Below, one piece after another: positions 25,101 to 38,457 of a stretch of 64,000 nucleotides of DNA. This stretch comes from Tiliqua scincoides (lineage: Eukaryota; Chordata; Lepidosauria; Squamata; Scincidae): the NCBI RefSeq assembly GCF_035046505.1, contig NC_089827.1:15003353-15067352 (forward strand), given 5' to 3'. The position numbers and the translations under genes are program-made. The notes under the pieces are model-generated. The model made no database searches. It was given only the letters and a program-made list of their open reading frames with translations, and had not been told where the DNA came from. The number at the start of each line of letters is the position of its first letter. Positions within the stretch are counted from its first letter, which is position 1.

Positions 25101-28100
25101 GCAGCTATCTTATTTTTGAATACCCTTAGGGCTCGAGGCAATTAGTTATCTGATCTTTCCATCACCTGCGTTTACACTGGAGGCTCTGTGAGACCCACCA
25201 GAAATTGGGTCCCAACCCACCAAGTGGGTCCTAACCCACAGTTTGAGAAACACTGCAATCAAACAAACAATGCTCACGACAACAAGAGAATACACAGAAA
25301 GAGTTCAACACTAACCTGTTTCCAGTAAATTCTTTATCACAAAACATGCACATTCCAGAGAAGTCTGTATCGTATCTCTCCTGCTGTTGTTGTTCTAGAA
25401 CGTCTCTCTTTTGAATAGGAAGAAAGACAAGACATAGTGATCTTTTTTTTTTTAAAAACAACTTGGTAGAATTATTACTATCAACATCATATTGTTTCTA
25501 ATCAGCGAACAGGCAATGGTGAAAACAAGCACTTGATTCATTTGAAAACATGACATTCTCCCCTATTATTAATTACAGACACTGTATTCCCACAGCACTA
25601 AGGAAGAATAATATGCAAAACAGATAACCTTGAAAACAGGTCTAAATCAATGCAGTTTAAAGGCACACTGGGGAAAATATATTTCCCTCCAAAAATGAGA
25701 CTTTAACACAGGCCTGTGAATCTGAGGGTCAGAAAAAAAGGAATTCCTTACCGTGAATCTCCTGTTCTGGAAGAGGGAGGGAGCATTAGTCACTTATGGG
25801 TAGCCCCTCCCACTGCCCCAGGTAGGGCTGGACTTGTTCAGGTCTCTTCTCTTGTGGGGGGCTTCCCAGTCCCAGTCTAGATATCCAGCCGGATCAAGGA
25901 GCCTCCATCCACGATGCCGTACTCGGCAATGCCGCTCACTGGCAGGATCGCCTCACCTGCTTTCTACCAGGCTAACGGCCATAACCTGCACCTCATCAGG
26001 GACAAAGGGACGGGAGAACACCTAGCTATCTGCCGTCCCCTACTATCTCCCTCGAATGTCTACTCAGCATGGTGCCAGCCAGGCCTTGCAGACCGATCCC
26101 AGAGTGGTGGGTCGAATGCCCCCTCCCTCTTCCAGAACAGGAGATTCACAGTAAGGAATTCCTTTTTCTCTGGCAGAGGGAGGGGGCATTCACCACTCGT
26201 GGGATGTGACCAAGCAGTAATGACTAGGGTGGACTAGGATTGGGCTGCTTTTACTGAGCTACCACCTTCTGCAGAACCCTCCTGCCGAAAGCTGCCTCTG
26301 CCGCGGCCGCCACATCAATTCTGTAATGGTGAGTAAAGGTGTTTGGGGAAGACCAGGTTGCAGCCCTGCAAATGTCTCCAAGGGACCGGGACCCCTCAAA
26401 TGCTGCCGAGATGGCCGCCCCCCTTATAGAGTGGGCTGTGACCCCCACAGGTCACAGCGGGGGCTCTAGACCTAACGCCCTATAGCACTCCTCAATGGTC
26501 ACTCTCGACCATTTAGACAGAGTGGTTCTTGATGCCTTTTCCCCCTCTGACCTACCCTGGAAGTTCGCAAACAGGGCATCTGCACTTCCTTGGTGCGCTC
26601 AGTGTAGAACCTCAAAGCCCTGCGAACATCCAGCATGTGCTACTCCTTCTTCTCGTGCACCGGTTTTGGACAAAAAGAAGGGAGCACCAACTCCTGGGAC
26701 CTATGGAACCATGAATTTACCTTGGGAACGAAGGCCGGATCCGGCCGCAGTACCACCCTATCCCTGTGGAAGATACAGAAGTTCCCGTTAGTGGACAGAG
26801 CTCCCAGTTCAGGCACCCTCCTGGCCGAGGTCACCGCTACCAGCAGCAGTCTTGAATGCCAACTCCCTGAGAGGAATCCTGGCCAAGGGCTCAAAGGGGG
26901 ACCCATCAGGGCCCCGGGGACTGTGTTAAGGTCCCAAGTCAGGAACCTGTATACCACTGGTGGATTAATCTGAGCCACCCCCTTCAGGAAACGCCTAATG
27001 CGGTGGTGTGAGGCTACACTTTGCCCGAGCCCAGCACTAAGTGTGCTGTTGATGACTGCCACCTGCCTCCTTAACGTGCTGGTACTTAAACCCAACTCTA
27101 GGCCAGCTTGCAAGAAGTCCAGTACATGTTCGGTCTTTGCCCTGGTAGGGACCACTCCCTGTTCCAGGCACCAGGAGCTAAACCGCTTCCAGGTGGATCC
27201 ACAGATCCTACAGGTGGATGGTTTCCTGAAAGCCAGCATGGTAGCGAGTACCCCTTCTGAATACCCGCACTTGGTTAACACTTGCTGCTCAACCTCCACA
27301 CTGTCAACTGGAAGAGGCCTGGTTGAGGATTCACTAGGGGACCCTGTCTGAGGAGATCTACCCTTAGGGGGAGCCTCCATCGTCCTCCCGGACCCATCCT
27401 TACTAACTCCGGAAACCAAGGCCGCCTTGGCTAGAACGGAGTGACCAGGATGACTTCTGCTCGCTCGGCTCTGATCACCAGGGGCAAGATCTGGATTGGG
27501 GGGGGGGAGCATACAGAAGCTCCTGTGGCCATGGACTGTTGAGTGCATCCACCCCTCTGACCTTTCCATCTCTCTTCTTGACAAGAATCTTGGAAGCTGT
27601 GTGTTCTCTCTCATGGCGAATAGGTCTACCACTGGAGAGCCCAGCCAGGAGCAAATCTCCCTGAATACCTTGGGGTGGAGTTGCCAGTCCACTTCGCTCA
27701 CCTGCTGCCTGCTTAACCAATCTGTGGCAACATTTCTTAGTCCTGCTAGATGCTTGGCTCAGATGGACCTGAGGTGTCCCTCCACCCACGAGAACAGGAG
27801 GGAGGCCTCGTCCATTAGTTTCTGAGAGCGAGTTTCCCCCTTGCCGGTTTATGTATGCCTTGGCCGTTGTAGAGTCCGTGCAGACAAGTACATGCTCCCC
27901 CTCCAGAACCATCTGGAACTGTAGAAGAACCAGACGAATTGCCCTGAGTTCCAGCCAATTTATGCTGTTCCTGCTCTCCTCCACTGACCATGTTCCCTGA
28001 ACAGGGGGCCTTGAGGGCTTTAGGGTTCGAGAACCAAGAACGCCAAGCACCCCAAACCACCCTTAAGTTAGCGACACCCCCTAACCCAGGAGACTCGCAT

Positions 28101-31100
28101 CTGTCGTCACGACCATGCGATGAGGCAATAACAGACTGACACCCTGACTGAGTCTGCCTGGTGCTAACCACCAGTCCAGGCTTGGTCTTAGAGACCTCGG
28201 GAGAGGTATTGTCTTGGGGACCCGATGTTCTATGAAGAATAGATAGGGCCTCAGGATGTCCTGTAGGGGTCGAAGCCGGAAATGTGCCCAGGGTACCATG
28301 TCCTGGCACAAGACCATCATCCCCTGAAGTCTGGCCAGCCCCATGATGTCCATCTGACTGGCCCTCCTGGCCTTTGTCAACGCCTGTCCAAAGGGGTTCT
28401 GTCTGTCCCGGGACAGTGAGACCCTGAAGGCCCTTGTGTTTATCAATAGCCCTAGGTATTCCAACTCCTGGGATGGGATTAGGGAGGACTTCTTTTCGTT
28501 GACCATGAACCCATGGTCCAGAAAGCACTTCAGGGGCAGGGAAAGATCGCTTAGGGCAGGGGTGCTCACACTTTTTTGGCTTGAGAGCTACTTTGAAACC
28601 CAGCAAGGCCCAGAGATCTACCAGAGTGTGGGGGAGGGAAGATCTCTATATAGACATCACAGTAAGACCAGTGCAAAACCCCTTGCACACAGAACCAACA
28701 GATGGAAGTTGGGGGGGGCAGATCTCCATACATACCAGTGCAAAAACAGGGGAAAGGTAAGTCAGCCCCAGTAGAGTCAACGGGGCTTCATCCCAGGGAT
28801 GCATGGACAGGGGAGCAGCTTGAGAGCAGCTCCTCTGCCTGTCTACTCAGGAGTCAGCCCCAGTAGAGCAGTCCAAGAGCAGCCCCCGACGTGGCTCCGG
28901 CTCCAACAAGGCGCCCTCCCCCCCTTCTCAGACCAGCCTCGCCTCTGCCCTCTGCCTCCACAAAAGGGGGCCAGGCAGAGGGTAGTCCTGCCGCAAAGCG
29001 CCCCTGCATTACAAGAGCAGCCCCCAACGCAGGGACTGCAGCTGAGGCTCTAACAAAGCGCCCCCGGGGAGGGCTGCGCAGAGGCCACAGCCACTCACCT
29101 CACTCCTCGCCTCAGCAGCGCTGCCTCTCCCGCGCTTCTCAGAATAGCCTCACCTCTTCTGGGCTCTCTGCCTCAACAAAATGGCCGTGCTCTGGAACAG
29201 AGCCGCAGCGGAGGGCTGAAAGAGCATATTAACAGTTTGGAGAGACAGGGCTCCATGATCGACTCATTTTGCCTTGCAATCGACCGGTCGATCGTGATCG
29301 ACGTATTGAGCACCCCTGGCTTAGGGCTTGTTCCCTGGAGGGGTTTTTTATTAAGAGGTTGTCCAGATATGGAAACAGTGCTACCCCTTGAAGGCATAGG
29401 TGGGCTACTAACGCCACCACGATTTTTGTAAACATCCATGGCGCTGCCGTCAGCCCAAAAGGCATTGCCCTGAACTGATACTGGAACCCCTCATAACAGA
29501 ACCTGAGGAACTTCCTGTGCCCCAGAAGCACGGGCAAATGTAAATATGCTTCGGACAGGTCAACCAAAACAAAGAAGTCTTGCTCTTGGAGAGCTGCTAC
29601 AAAGGACCTCGCTGTTTCCATTCTGAACTTCCTTTTCTTTAGGAAACAGTTCAGCCACTTGAGATCTGATACGGCCCTCATCTCTCCGTTCTTTTTTGGA
29701 ACTAGGAACAGTGTGGAGTACACCCCCTGTCCTCTCTGGTTGGGTGGAACTGCCTCTATGGCACTTATCTGGACAAGGTGCTGAATTGCTCTCAACATCT
29801 GTTGATGCTTGACCGGGTCCTTTGAGAAAGGTACTTTCCAAAAACGCTTGCAAGGGATCCATGTAAACTCCAGGGCACATCCCCTGGTCACAGTTTGTTG
29901 TACCCAAGCGTCTGAGGAGGTAGCACACCAAACGTCGGCGAAGGTGAGACGGCAACCCCCAATGGGAAGGAAGTCGCCCTCAGCCCTGGCGTCATGCCGA
30001 CTTCTGGTCCTTCCCCGCTCTATGTGTTCCTGACCCAGAGGCCATCGGCCCCCTCCCTTTAGGGAACACTCTGGTTTTGTTTCACCTGCTGCATCCCCTG
30101 CTTGGGGGGGGGGATCTCTGGATCTACTGGAGGAGGCAGGGGGAACGAAAGGACTGACTCCTGCTCCTACTGGTCTCCTTTTTGTCAAAAGGTAACACCT
30201 TGCGCTTTTCTCTATTCTCTATGAGGTGTGGCTCAAGATCCTCTCCAAACAGCTTATTCTCCTTGAAGGGGATTTCAACTAGCTTGGACATAGAGGCAGC
30301 ATCTCCGTCCCATTGTCGGAGCCAGATATTACGTCTGGCTGCTACATTAGATGCCATTGCCCTTGCAGTCAATTGCCTGTTGTCACAGGAGGAGTCAGCT
30401 GTAAACGCTGCCACCAAAGAAATCTTTTTTAGACAGTTCTTAGCCTTTTTGGACAACCTAGGCTCTGTGGCTGCTAACTCCTCCGCCCAAAGATAGGCTG
30501 CCTGTGCCATAATGGAATTTGTAGCCGCTGTCCTGAGTGCCTGCACTGAAATCTCAAAGTTTCTTTTTAGAGAGGACTCGACCCTGCGATCGCAGGTATC
30601 TTTTGGACCCCCATCCCCCTCTGAGGGTAGCACCGCATTGGAGGATATTGCCACTAAGGGTGCATCTACGGATGGGATCTTCAACTGCTGCGTGATCTTG
30701 TCAGGCAAGGTATACAGCTTGCCAATCCTTCTAGCATTATATTTGTGCTGAATGGGATGTGCCCATGCATTCTCCAAAATGCGCTGGAAGGAATCTGGGA
30801 AGGGCACCGTTTCTGGCTTCGCGGGCCCCTGGGGAAAAAGCACCCTTGCCCTGCCAGCTGTGCTGGTGCCTGCTATGGTGCTCTGTTCAGTTGAACCCAG
30901 ATCCAGTGCCTGAGAAGCCTTGTTCAATACTCTGGGATACAAGTCCATAGGAAACAATCTATCCAGTTTCAGGGGGGATTCCCCAACCCCCCCTTCCTCT
31001 TCTCCACATAATTCCCCCTCCTCCCTTTCTGAGGATGATGGGGTAGGACTAAGCTCCATGGCTTCCCCTTTTACCCTGCCCCTGGATGTGGAGGGCTTGG

Positions 31101-34100
31101 GGTAGAATGGCTTGTACTTAACAAGCTTCGGCCCAAATCCTAACCCACTTTCCAGCACTGGCATAGCTGTGCCAGTGGGGCATGTGCTGTATCCTGCAGT
31201 TGGGGGGCACTCATGGAGGCCTCCTCAAGGTAAGGGAATGTTTGTTCCCTGACCTCGGAGCTGCATTGCCCTTATGTCGGTGCTGGAAATTGGGTTAGGA
31301 TTGCACCTTTAGTCTTTTTTTGGCGGGGGGACCCAAGGCTTCAGATCCAGATGAGTCCTTTGGGTCATTCACCTTAGAGGCTCTGCGCTTGCCTGTAGTC
31401 TTGTGCAGTGTGGGGAGGAATGCCCGGCATACCTTTATGAGCTCAGGCACCCGCAGCTGTAAAGCCCCCTCCACCGCCTCCTGCATGAGCTGGGCCAGTT
31501 TTGCCTGCTTCTGGGGCTTGCACTTGGACCCACTGGGCTGTTCAGATGGTGGGGAGGGACCCCCTCCCTTCCCCCTCCGCTGAAGAACCGCTGCCCCCTG
31601 CACCTGCCTCCATAATGGCTGTGGCTGGGAAAGGGCTCTGTGAGGGGGGAATGTTTCCTGCGTGCGCTGCTGCCTGGTGTGGCGCAGTCACCGCGAAGGA
31701 GGCCCGGAGCAAAGTCTCTCCAGCCCCGTGAGAGCTTACAGTGGCAGCGGCCCGCCCAGCATAGCTCGCTCAGCCACACGCTCCTCCTTTGTTCTCTCCG
31801 TGGCTCCATGGTTTTTCCCCTCTTGCTTTGCTGCTGCTGCCGCCGCCGCCCAGCGTCCGCTGGGTCCTAGAGACCTCCCGCTCCCACCTGGGAGCTAAGT
31901 AGGCTCTAGACCAGGGGTGCTCACACTTTTTTGGCTCGAGAGCTACTTTGAAACCCAGCAAGGCCCGGAGATCTACCAGAGTTTTTTTTACAATGTTCGC
32001 GCCATCATAACATATAACATTTATGTGTACAATATATGCTGGTGTACCTTGAGCCCCACTGAGTATAACAGGACTTACTCCTGACTAGACATGCCTAGGA
32101 TTAGGCTGTGAAGCTGCAATCCTAGCCACACTTACCTGGGAGTAAGCCCCATTGAGTACAATGGGCCTTACTCCCGGCGTTTCCTCCCAGAGGCACCTGA
32201 AGGGGGGGGTTGGCACTCCGCGATCTACTCATTTTGCCTCGCGATCTACCGGTAGATCGCGATCCACCTATTGAGCACCCCTGCTCTAGACGCAATCTCT
32301 CCCCTGCACCTGCTGTACTCGCCCCTCCTCTGGCTGCTTGCTGGTCGAGGGAGGGAGGGAAGAAACGAGCAGGAGGAAGGGGGGAGAGAAGGAAAGACAC
32401 CTGCACGGCAGGGAACCGGAGCCAGACGACCTGAAGAAAGGCTGAGCTACAGGAGCTCAGCCAGCCACGTCCTTCCTCAATGCGAGGTAGAGCTGTACTG
32501 GGACTGGGAAGCCCCCCACAAGGGAAGAGACCTGAACAAGCCCAGCCCTACCTCATGCAGTGGGAGGGGCTACCCACGAGTGACGAATGCCCCCTCCCTC
32601 TGCCAGAGAAACTTTTTCCCCCTAAATTAACGGTGGTTTTATATGAATTTAAGGAGATGATTCCCAAAATGGTATTAGTTTACCCCCGTCATGGCTTGTT
32701 TTGGAGATACGGCAGGGACTCGCTAGTGCAGTGATTTTCAACATTTTCCATCCCGTGGCACACTGGCAAGGCACTAAAATGGTCAAGGCACAACATCAGC
32801 TTTCTGACAAGGCACACTGTACTGTCAATGGGGAATCATATCTGTCAATGGTCCTATTGATAAACAACTCTTCCCCACATTCCCGCGACACACCTGGGGA
32901 CAATTTGCAGCGCACCAGTGTGCCACAGCACAATGGTTGAAAATGGTTGCGCTAGTGAATGGTTCAAGCAGCTTCCTCAAGAGGAAGCTTATGCCTATGC
33001 CACCCTCACAAAGGTGAGGATGGCTTGAACCATTCACTAACGAGGCCATGCCATACCTCCGACACATGATAGGGCAAAACCGATGCCATTTTTGGAAACA
33101 GCGCCCCGAATATACCCAGGAATAGGTCGAACTTTTAAGATGGGAAAATGTGTGTTGGCCAGTGATATATGAATTCAGTGTGCTAAGCATAGTATCTTGC
33201 CCTCGTGAAACGTCAATATGACTGGCAGTAGTTCCTCGAGGAAGCAATACACCTATGTGAATAGAAGGGATTTGAATTTGTGCATTGAATGATATGGATT
33301 TAACGCAAGGTTACATTTTATCATGTGTTCCCAGTTGGTCTCCCATCGCATGTTTTAAAAATTTCTTCTACCAGCAATTCTCTCCCCCCCCCCCATTTAA
33401 ATAAAAGTTCCTTTTACTGCTGAGTGGCCATACATAATACGTAGCTGCATATTGCTTCAGGCGGGTGCAGTGACTGAGCAAAAGAGTCTAGGTGTATCCT
33501 TTCCACAAGAGAGATAAAAGCAAGAAACCTCTTATATTTTACACTTATATTTTAAGTAATGTGGGAGGATCTACAAAGAGGAAAATAGAGCTATGAAGAT
33601 ATTTCAACTCCTTGCCACTACAGTGGAGCTAAATGTGATCAGAATGATGGAGAACTCTGGGCTAGAAAAAAAATGCTTTAAGGAAGTAAAAAATAATCCT
33701 TTAACATCCTGGAAAAGCTTAGTTGCTTTGTGGCCCAGGGCAATGAAGATGTACAGTCGGCCCTCCTTATCCATGGACATAGTATCCATGGATCTGAATA
33801 TCTGTGGGTGCTGCACCCATGGCTGGAGGGCCTCAGAGGACATCCCAGACATGACCAGAAGTGGCTTCTGGTTGCATCTGGGAGGTGATCTGAGGTGGGG
33901 GGAGGCCAGCTGTGACCTTCAGAGGGCCTGGCACAGACCCCATGATAACTGTGGTCCTGTGTACCCTCCCCCCAGATTTCATTATCCACAGAATTCAGTT
34001 TCTGTGGGGAGAGCAGTCCTGGAATAAATCCTCCCACAGATACAGGAGGTCCACTGTACTTCACTTTAAAGGCTCCCATTATTTGTTTACCTCCACCCAC

Positions 34101-37100
34101 CTTTAAGGGGGGGGGGGCTAATTAAAGCATGCTCATGTTTCTGCCCCGGCTATTTCAGTCTGTTGTTCTGTGTGGACAGAACAAAGGGCCACTAGCCTAC
34201 CGCTTTGCTTCCCTGTAAGGTTTGAATTGATTTAACAGCCTCTGTTTCTTCTAGAGGAAATTGGATATCCTGGTAGAACCCTATTAAGGGCAAGATTACA
34301 TATGCACATTCAATCTTCAGTGACTGCAAAACAAGTGAGGGCTTGTGTTTGTGAAACAACACATTCCAAGGAGCTTTCCAATCTCCCGGCACCTCCAAGA
34401 CTTTTTTTTAAGCAGAAACAGGTCATGTGATCAGTGGGGGGGGGTTGTTTTAATTTCAGAGTTTTCTTTATCTGAGAGTTACAGGAAGGTTCAATGGCCG
34501 ACTCAGGACCTCTCTCTGAATGGGGCCTCTGGTCCAGCTGCAAGGCATTAAGTGATAAGATGCCCAGTGATGGGATCTTGAGCTATTAATCAATGCTTCC
34601 TGCCCTGAACTCCTTGGACAAAAAGGCAGGATATAAAATGGGAATAATTATCTACAGGTGGGGCCTTGGTATCCACGAGGGATCTCTTGGACCCCCACAG
34701 ATACAGAAAACCATGGATAATGAAACTAGGTTTCGACCCCTTTAAACCCTCTGAAGGTGACTGGACTGGTGCTTTGGTCACCACTGGAGGGCTTTCTGAA
34801 GCCTGCAGAGGCCGTCTGTGAATGTCCATCGCCAAGAATGGAACTTGGGTGTTCTTTCTGAATTATTGTAGAGGAATTCAGTGTACAACATGTACCTTAA
34901 AAAATGCTTAAGGAATCCAAGGCTGCAACTTGATGCATACTTATAAAATGGTAACCTCCACTGAACTTAGTGGAATATTCTTAGGTGGCCTCTTATGCGT
35001 GGGGTGTTGCAAGGCTCCATTCTGTCCCCCATGCTGTTTAACATCTACATGAAGCCACTGGGAGATGTCACCTGGAGTTTTGGGGTAGGGTGCCATCAAT
35101 ATGCTGATGACACCCAGCTCTTTCTCTCCTTTCCTCCTGATTCCAAGGAGGCAGTCGAAGTCCTGGACCGCTGTGTGGGGGCTGTTGGTAGCAGGATGTG
35201 GGCGAACAAGCTGAAATTGAATCCTAATAAGTCAGAGGTGCTGCTGGTTCAGAAGTCCAAGACTCAGGTATTGGACTATCGTCTGGCTCTGAATGGGGTT
35301 TTTCTTCCTCTGAAGGAGCAGGGCTGCAGCTTGGGGGTGATTTTGGATCCACAGCTGCTCCTGGATTCCCAGGTGGCGGCTGTGCCCAGGGGAGCCTTTG
35401 CTCAGCTTCGGCTGATTCGCCAGCTGCGACCATACCCGAGTCATTCAAACTGGCCACGGTGACCCACGTCCTAGTGACCACAGTGACCCACGTCCTAGTG
35501 ATATCCAGATTAGACTACTGCAACGTGCTCTACATGCGGCTGCCTCTGAAGATGGTCCGGAAACTGCAATTAGTGCAGAACACGGCTGCCCATGTGGCTA
35601 CTGGGGCTCGTTGGTTCAACTCAGTCGGGCCACTGCTTCCGCGGCTACACTGGCTGCCAGTTCGTTTCAGGGCTGAATTCAAAGTGCAAGTTTTAACTTT
35701 TAAAGCCCTATACAGCTCAGGTCCAGGGTATTTGAGGGACCACCTCCTTCCATACAACCCGACCCGTCCTCTCAGGTCATCAGAGGGGGCCCTTCTGACT
35801 GTGCAGCCACCAGTGGAGGTGAGGGGCATGGCGGCAAGAAAGAGGGCCTTCTTGGTGGTCGCTCTTTGTCTGTGGAACTCCCTCCCACTGGAACTAAGAA
35901 CAGCTCCCTCTTTAGAGTCCTTTCGGCCAGGGCTTAAGACCTTTTTATTTAAAGAAGCCTTTTAATGCTGACACCAGGGGGCATGGCTTTTTATTATTTT
36001 CATTTATTTTAATTTTGGGTTCCAAGTTTTATTGTGCATCCTTGAGTGCCCTTTACTGGACAGAAAGGCAGGATATAAACTCTATAAAAATAAATAAATA
36101 ATACAGTGGGCCCACTGTATCTGTGGGGGACCTGTTCCAGCCCCTCCCCCATGGATGCTGAATGCAGGTGGATATCAGAGCATTTCCCAGATGTGCCTTC
36201 TGGACACAAAAGCAAGCCTGTGGCGCAAATCCGGAGTGCCTTCCAGGCATACCCAGGAGTTCCTCCAGACCAGGGTTTGGCATTCACAAGTATTGAAATC
36301 CACAGACGCTGAGCCATTGGATAAGGAGGGCTCACTGTATACTTTTTAATGAGCTGCTATGAATTGGGTTGCCCCCTTATTACTGTGAGAGTCAACCTGG
36401 GAATTGGGAAACTGATTTACCTGTGCAGTTCATGCTATGTAAAATAATTACCTACCAATCTCTGTTGCTGGAGCTTCTCCCTTAGCACCCGGTCTTCAGG
36501 CAAAGCATCACATAAAAGAAAATAATTGTCTTGCTCCTCTGTTGGAAGATTACAGATCAAATATCAAGGGAGCATTTGCCACTTTTGTACATGCATCACA
36601 AGACATGCAGTTCGTTAAGCTTTTAGTTTTATTTACAGTCGTTGAGAAACGACATATTCTGCAGCTACAGCCATTTTTAAAAAAATAATCCACTTTCATA
36701 TCTAAGAGGTCTGCGCTGCTCAGAAACTTATTAGCCAAATTAACATAACTGGAAGCAACTGTATAAAACTTAGAGAAAAACCACTGAGTGTACTATTGTG
36801 GAATTTTACTCAACAAGAATAAACAGTCCCTGTATACTGTTCACCTTGGATTTCTCATGGCTGAGGAACCTATCCCTCTGTATGCTCAATATACAGTTGG
36901 ACCTTGGTATCTGCAGGGGAACCATTCCTGCATCCCTGCAGATACCAATACCTGCCCAGAAGGTAATGCGAGACCCTCCTGACCTGAGTTCAATTGGTCA
37001 AATTTGCAGGTCCCCGAACCAGCAGGTAAGCAGGACTCGCTGTATTAAAAGAATACATTTGTCACACTTCTTGTATGGCAAACACAAAAAGAGTAACCTT

Positions 37101-38389
37101 CATGCCAACACTTTATCATACAATACAATATGTACAGAGAACAGACTGAACAGGTCTGCGCAGGTTGCCCTGGTTCTCCCAACTCCAATTTGTCATAAAA
37201 ACAGGTTAGGGCAAATAGAATCAGCTGGAAATAGATAGATTGGCGCTTTGGAAGAAGTAAAGCCAATTACTTCTTGGCAATTTATTATAAGTTTCCAATT
37301 TAGGAACATCAAACATCTCAAAGATCTCCTCCATTTGAGTCAAGGTGCAAATGCAATACTAAACCATTAACTTCGTGCAAAGAACATATTTCAAGTGAAT
37401 CAAGAGGTATCTGTGTAGCAGAAGTCCACAACCCGAGTTGTGCATGCAACATAATTAAATACCAAATTGCAGAACATACCCAGGCAACACATTACTTTAC
37501 AACTGACACACTAACCTAATGCTGCTTTGGAATTTGTTCTTATTACACAACAGAAGTCTGTAATGGGCTGTTCTGTGAATCTTTTCTTCCAGTATAGTGC
37601 ATAACTTCAAAAGAGGAAAAAAGAAGGCAGAGGTAGACAACTGTGGTACAAAACATTTCCCAAACTGTCAATTCATTTCATCATGTTACATTTCTATTTT
37701 TTTCCAGAAAGACAACACTTCTGTTGAGCCAGAATAATCTTCTTGGCACAGGTAAGTCAGAAATTGGAAGTCCCAACATTACGCAACAGCAGACATTCAG
37801 CTGATATATATATTTTTTTTAAAAACCCCAAAAATGAGACACTATGACTAGGTGTTTGGTTTTAAATATGCCAGGCTTGTACTGCTGAATAAGTGAACTA
37901 TTCCTCCCCCCCCCCCAATTTTAGTTGCCCTAGATTCTTTTCATCTTATTACGTTGCTTTAAAACTTGACACTTAATGAGCTGTAAATGGCTGCTTTGTG
38001 CATGTCCGGTCATAAGACACTAGGAAAAATGTATACTCTGTGAATGCTGAAGACCTGCTTAGCAGCCTCGTTATCCAACAGAAAGAAAAATGGGTTGTTC
38101 GAACAAAGCAAACATCAAAAAGTTCCGTACGAGCCTGGCAACATGTGCCCCTCATTAACCATCAATGAGGTCAGCTTCAGGATTTGTGTATGTTAGAGCC
38201 GCCTTTTGGCGGGACTAGGAAAGGAGATGATGACAGAGTGGAAACTGTCCTAGCAGGAAAAAACACAACACAGCTATGGAAGTCAATTCATTATAGGACT
38301 TGAAAACTGCAAAGACAATAGTTAGAAGTATTGTCATGACGCTGTTATTTTTAATAGGGATATTCTCTTTTGTTTTTTATCTGTAAAAT

Positions 38390-38457
<68 letters not shown>

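Larger units (their letters stand above)
22901..25315 (-). other. ZNF277 intron 5
   Basis: Two long palindromic MITEs (23,495 and 24,648) and a hAT right-end fragment ('gggtcctaacccacagtttg', 25,185-25,255). 22,930-23,490 and 23,850-24,640 are unassigned. Confidence 0.85.
25733..32615 (-). mobile_element. DIRS-type tyrosine-recombinase retrotransposon, broken fossil
   Basis: About 6.9 kb in ZNF277 intron 4, in the gene's own direction. Inverted terminal repeats are at about 25,733-25,880 and 32,497-32,615, and an internal complementary region at about 26,115-26,215 matches both outer ends: the hallmark of DIRS elements. Parts in order along the minus strand: gag-like (about 31,820-30,190), reverse transcriptase and RNase H (about 30,120-27,470) and a tyrosine recombinase (about 27,470-26,250). 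Two hAT elements (28,557-29,318 and 31,912-32,283) and a palindromic MITE (31,129-31,311) inserted later. Without these the length is near 5.6 kb, normal for DIRS. The element is broken, with three insertions and probably several coding lesions, so it is not recent, yet all domains are recognisable. DIRS insertion makes no target duplication, and none is seen. Confidence 0.9.
25408..36455 (-). other. ZNF277 intron 4
   Basis: The most element-rich intron: the DIRS fossil with its nested insertions, a foldback palindrome, Tigger-like elements and the L2-like LINE. 33,130-33,750 and 34,060-34,650 are unassigned. Confidence 0.9.

Noticed and set aside
24670-25145. Overlapping frames on both strands over 100 codons
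   Set aside because: GC-rich palindromic MITE sequence; frames on both strands are of similar length, as expected by composition.
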